Shown here: piece after piece, positions 61,587 through 64,000 of the stretch | How positions within the stretch are numbered: the first letter of the stretch is position 1 | Layout: each line of letters opens with the position of its first letter | NCBI RefSeq assembly: GCF_003261575.2 | Contig: NZ_CP036175.1 | Span: 4,588,001-4,652,000 of the forward strand | From: Klebsiella huaxiensis | GTDB taxonomy: Bacteria; Pseudomonadota; Gammaproteobacteria; Enterobacterales; Enterobacteriaceae | Reading direction: 5' to 3' | DNA length: 64,000 bases | The notes under the pieces: model-generated | Told to the model about the DNA's origin: nothing | Database searches by the model: none | Seen by the model: only the letters and a program-made list of their open reading frames with translations | Program-made: the position numbers and the translations under genes

Positions 61587-63449
61587 ATGAGTTTTGATAT
61601 TGCCAAATACCCGACCCTGGCGCTGGTGGATTCCACCCAGGAGTTGCGTTTGTTGCCGAAAGATAGCCTACCGAAACTGTGCGATGAACTGCGCCGTTAT
61701 CTGTTGGACAGCGTCAGCCGTTCCAGTGGGCATTTTGCTTCTGGTCTCGGCACGGTAGAGTTAACCGTGGCGCTGCACTACGTCTATAACACGCCGTTCG
61801 ACCGTCTTATCTGGGACGTTGGCCACCAGGCCTACCCGCATAAAATTCTGACCGGTCGCCGTGACAAAATCGGCACTATTCGCCAGAAAGGCGGCCTGCA
61901 TCCCTTCCCGTGGCGCGGAGAAAGTGAGTATGACGTCCTGAGCGTCGGCCACTCTTCTACCTCTATCTCTGCCGGGATCGGCATCGCTATCGCCGCCGCG
62001 AAAGAAGATAAGCAGCGCCGTGCGGTCTGCGTGATCGGCGACGGGGCAATTACCGCCGGGATGGCGTTTGAAGCAATGAACCACGCGGGCGATATCAAAC
62101 CCGATCTGCTAGTGGTGCTCAACGACAATGAAATGTCGATTTCCGAAAACGTGGGCGCGCTAAACAACCATCTGGCGCAACTGCTTTCTGGAAAGCTCTA
62201 TTCCACGCTGCGCGAAGGCGGCAAAAAGGTTTTCTCTGGCGTACCGCCGATTAAAGAGCTGCTCAAACGCACCGAGGAACACATCAAAGGGATGGTGGTT
62301 CCGGGGACGCTGTTTGAAGAGCTGGGCTTTAACTACATTGGACCGGTGGACGGTCATGATGTTATCGGTCTGGTCAATACGCTGAAGAACATGCGCGACC
62401 TCAAGGGGCCGCAGTTCCTGCATATTATGACCAAAAAAGGTCGCGGCTATGAGCCAGCCGAAAAAGACCCGATTACCTTCCATGCGGTGCCTAAATTCGA
62501 CCACACCAGCGGCGTGCTGCCAAAAAGCAGCGGCGGCCTGCCCTCTTACTCGAAAATCTTTGGCGACTGGCTGTGCGAAACTGCCGCGAAAGATGACAAG
62601 CTGATGGCTGTCACGCCAGCAATGCGTGAAGGTTCCGGGATGGTCGAGTTCTCGAAAAAATACCCTGACCAGTATTTCGATGTCGCTATTGCCGAGCAGC
62701 ACGCGGTGACCTTTGCTGCCGGGCTGGCGATTGGCGGGTATAAACCGGTGGTGGCGATTTACTCTACCTTCCTGCAACGCGCCTATGATCAGGTGATTCA
62801 CGATGTCGCCATCCAGAAGCTGCCGGTGCTGTTCGCTATCGATCGTGCGGGTATCGTTGGCGCTGACGGTCAGACCCATCAGGGTGCATTCGATATTTCC
62901 TTCCTGCGCTGCATTCCGGATATGGTCATTATGACCCCGAGCGACGAGAACGAATGCCGCCAGATGCTGCATACCGGTTATCACTACAACGACGGACCAA
63001 GCGCGGTGCGCTATCCGCGCGGCGCTGGTACCGGCGCGGCGTTTGAGCCGCTGACCTTACTGCCTATCGGTAAAGGCGTGGTGAAACGCAAAGGCGAGAA
63101 AATCGCGATTCTGAACTTCGGCACGTTGCTACCGCAAGCGGCCAAAGCGGCGGAAAATCTTAACGCCACGCTGGTGGATATGCGCTTTGCTAAGCCGTTG
63201 GACGAATCGCTTGTCCTACAGCTTGCCGCAGAACACGACGTGCTGGTCACTCTGGAAGAGAACGCCATTATGGGTGGCGCGGGTAGCGGCGTGAATGAAC
63301 TACTGATGGCCCGCCGCCGTGTGGTACCGGTGCTGAATCTGGGCCTACCTGATTTCTTTATCCCGCAAGGGACTCAGGAAGAAGTTCATGCCGACCTCGG
63401 CCTGGATGCCGCTGGTATAGAAGCCAAAATCAATACCTGGCTAGCATAA
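61587..63449 (+). CDS. dxs: 1-deoxy-D-xylulose-5-phosphate synthase
   Basis: 620-residue thiamine-diphosphate enzyme, the entry step of the MEP isoprenoid pathway and precursor for thiamine and pyridoxal. The TPP motif is GDGAITAGMAFEAMNHAG, the catalytic His lies in SRSSGHFASGLG, and the pyrimidine-domain Glu in DVAIAEQHAVTFAAG. Same length as E. coli Dxs. Confidence 0.98.
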   Translation: MSFDIAKYPTLALVDSTQELRLLPKDSLPKLCDELRRYLLDSVSRSSGHFASGLGTVELTVALHYVYNTPFDRLIWDVGHQAYPHKILTGRRDKIGTIRQKGGLHPFPWRGESEYDVLSVGHSSTSISAGIGIAIAAAKEDKQRRAVCVIGDGAITAGMAFEAMNHAGDIKPDLLVVLNDNEMSISENVGALNNHLAQLLSGKLYSTLREGGKKVFSGVPPIKELLKRTEEHIKGMVVPGTLFEELGFNYIGPVDGHDVIGLVNTLKNMRDLKGPQFLHIMTKKGRGYEPAEKDPITFHAVPKFDHTSGVLPKSSGGLPSYSKIFGDWLCETAAKDDKLMAVTPAMREGSGMVEFSKKYPDQYFDVAIAEQHAVTFAAGLAIGGYKPVVAIYSTFLQRAYDQVIHDVAIQKLPVLFAIDRAGIVGADGQTHQGAFDISFLRCIPDMVIMTPSDENECRQMLHTGYHYNDGPSAVRYPRGAGTGAAFEPLTLLPIGKGVVKRKGEKIAILNFGTLLPQAAKAAENLNATLVDMRFAKPLDESLVLQLAAEHDVLVTLEENAIMGGAGSGVNELLMARRRVVPVLNLGLPDFFIPQGTQEEVHADLGLDAAGIEAKINTWLA

Positions 63450-63460
63450 CCCCCCCTGGT

Positions 63461-63503
63461 GCTCCTGCTATGCTTAAAGGATACCCTTTAAAGTAGCAGG
63501 AGC
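63461..63503 (+). promoter_or_regulatory. Hairpin enclosing the yajO ribosome-binding site
   Basis: GCTCCTGCTA (63461-63470) pairs perfectly with TAGCAGGAGC (63494-63503), and inside it TTAAAGG (63474-63480) with CCTTTAA (63485-63491), leaving a 4-nt apical loop. The right arm contains the CAGGAG ribosome site, whose start codon is at 63509. There is no U-tract. Confidence 0.75.
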
Positions 63504-63508
63504 GCATT

Positions 63509-64000
63509 ATGCATTACATTCCCCTTGGCGATACCGATCTGCGCGTTTCCCGGCTTTGCCTCGGCTGCATGACCTTTGGCGAACCGGATCGCGGCAACCA
63601 TGCCTGGACCTTACCGGAAGAGAGCAGCCGCCCGCTGATAAAGCACGCTCTGGAAGGCGGTATTAATTTTTTCGACACCTCAAACAACTATTCTGACGGC
63701 AGCAGTGAGGAGATCCTCGGCCGCGCGCTGCGTGAGTATGCCCGCCGCGACTCGGTTATCGTTGCTACCAAGGTTTATCATCAGGTGGGCGATCTACCGC
63801 AGGGCCTGTCGCGTGCGCAGATTCTGCGTTCCATTGACGATAGCCTGCGCCGCCTCGGCATGGAGTATGTCGATCTGCTGCAAATCCATCGCTGGGATTA
63901 CAGCACGCCCATTGAAGAGACCCTGGAGGCGCTAAACGACGTGGTTAAAGCGGGTAAGGCTCGATATATCGGCGCGTCGTCGATGCATGCCCGGCAGTTC
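63509..64000 (+). CDS. yajO: Aldo/keto reductase YajO, N-terminal part
   Basis: The first 164 residues are in the window; the gene runs off the end. It begins MHYIPLGDTDLRVSRLCLG and has the NAD(P)H-dependent aldo-keto reductase barrel with the catalytic Asp-Tyr in FDTSNNYSDGSSEE and the Lys in VIVATKVY; the IHRWD histidine is present. E. coli YajO has been linked to ribulose-5-phosphate to DXP conversion in suppressor strains, which fits its place after dxs. Confidence 0.93.
   Translation, partial: MHYIPLGDTDLRVSRLCLGCMTFGEPDRGNHAWTLPEESSRPLIKHALEGGINFFDTSNNYSDGSSEEILGRALREYARRDSVIVATKVYHQVGDLPQGLSRAQILRSIDDSLRRLGMEYVDLLQIHRWDYSTPIEETLEALNDVVKAGKARYIGASSMHARQF

Overview
This window is chromosomal DNA from a member of the Enterobacteriaceae. 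Almost every core gene reads as a close relative of its Escherichia coli K-12 counterpart and in the K-12 order, but with accessory inserts and a base composition typical of the Klebsiella/Raoultella/Enterobacter group. I infer that group only from the enterobacterial backbone, the glnK-amtB NtrC promoter, the dispersed MITE-like repeat and the sugar-transport and hydroaromatic accessory loci; the species is not resolved. The window corresponds to the K-12 interval pdeB (ylaB) to yajO, read in the opposite direction.

Region by region. 1-4959: an oligosaccharide ABC uptake locus of the Mal/Gan/Cym type (divergent ATPase gene; binding protein, two permeases and the start of an exported protein on the minus strand), inserted next to pdeB. 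5203-13326: c-di-GMP phosphodiesterase pdeB; nickel/cobalt efflux pair rcnR/rcnA with three RcnR-type operators and a histidine-rich hexanucleotide repeat; ybaA; a YczE/YczR-like membrane protein-regulator pair; an unrecognised two-gene module with a ribbon-helix-helix-like protein; the 4.5S RNA gene ffs; an unrecognised 135-residue protein; atl and ybaY. 13547-26298: tesB, amtB-glnK with a sigma-54/NtrC promoter, the mdlAB exporter, decR and its divergent cysteine desulfhydrase partner, cof, a 274-bp MITE-like element, ybaE, queC, fadM, ybaV. 26447-35862: protein quality-control block ppiD, hupB, lon, clpX, clpP, tig, bolA, with sigma-32 type promoters before lon and clpP. 36168-43535: yajG-ampG and the cytochrome bo3 operon cyoABCDE.

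43600-55030 is the main accessory region, lying between cyoE and yajR, which are adjacent in K-12. It holds (i) a small gene whose product has a ColV/microcin-type double-glycine leader followed by eight tandem 11-residue aromatic repeats; (ii) a divergent PcaR/PobR-type IclR regulator and a six-gene operon (shikimate dehydrogenase-like enzyme, two KsdD-like flavoproteins flanking a NIPSNAP protein, a TIM-barrel isomerase/dehydratase-like protein and an aromatic-acid:H+ symporter), which together look like an uncharacterised hydroaromatic-acid catabolic pathway; (iii) a GPH-type sugar symporter with a Gfo/Idh/MocA oxidoreductase. 55156-64000: core genes again, yajR, yajQ, panE, yajL, thiI, xseB, ispA, dxs and the start of yajO, which the window end truncates.

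The strongest candidate for something undescribed is the leader-plus-hendecad-repeat gene at 43830-44162; the hydroaromatic operon is second. No transposase, integrase, CRISPR array, tRNA or rRNA was seen.
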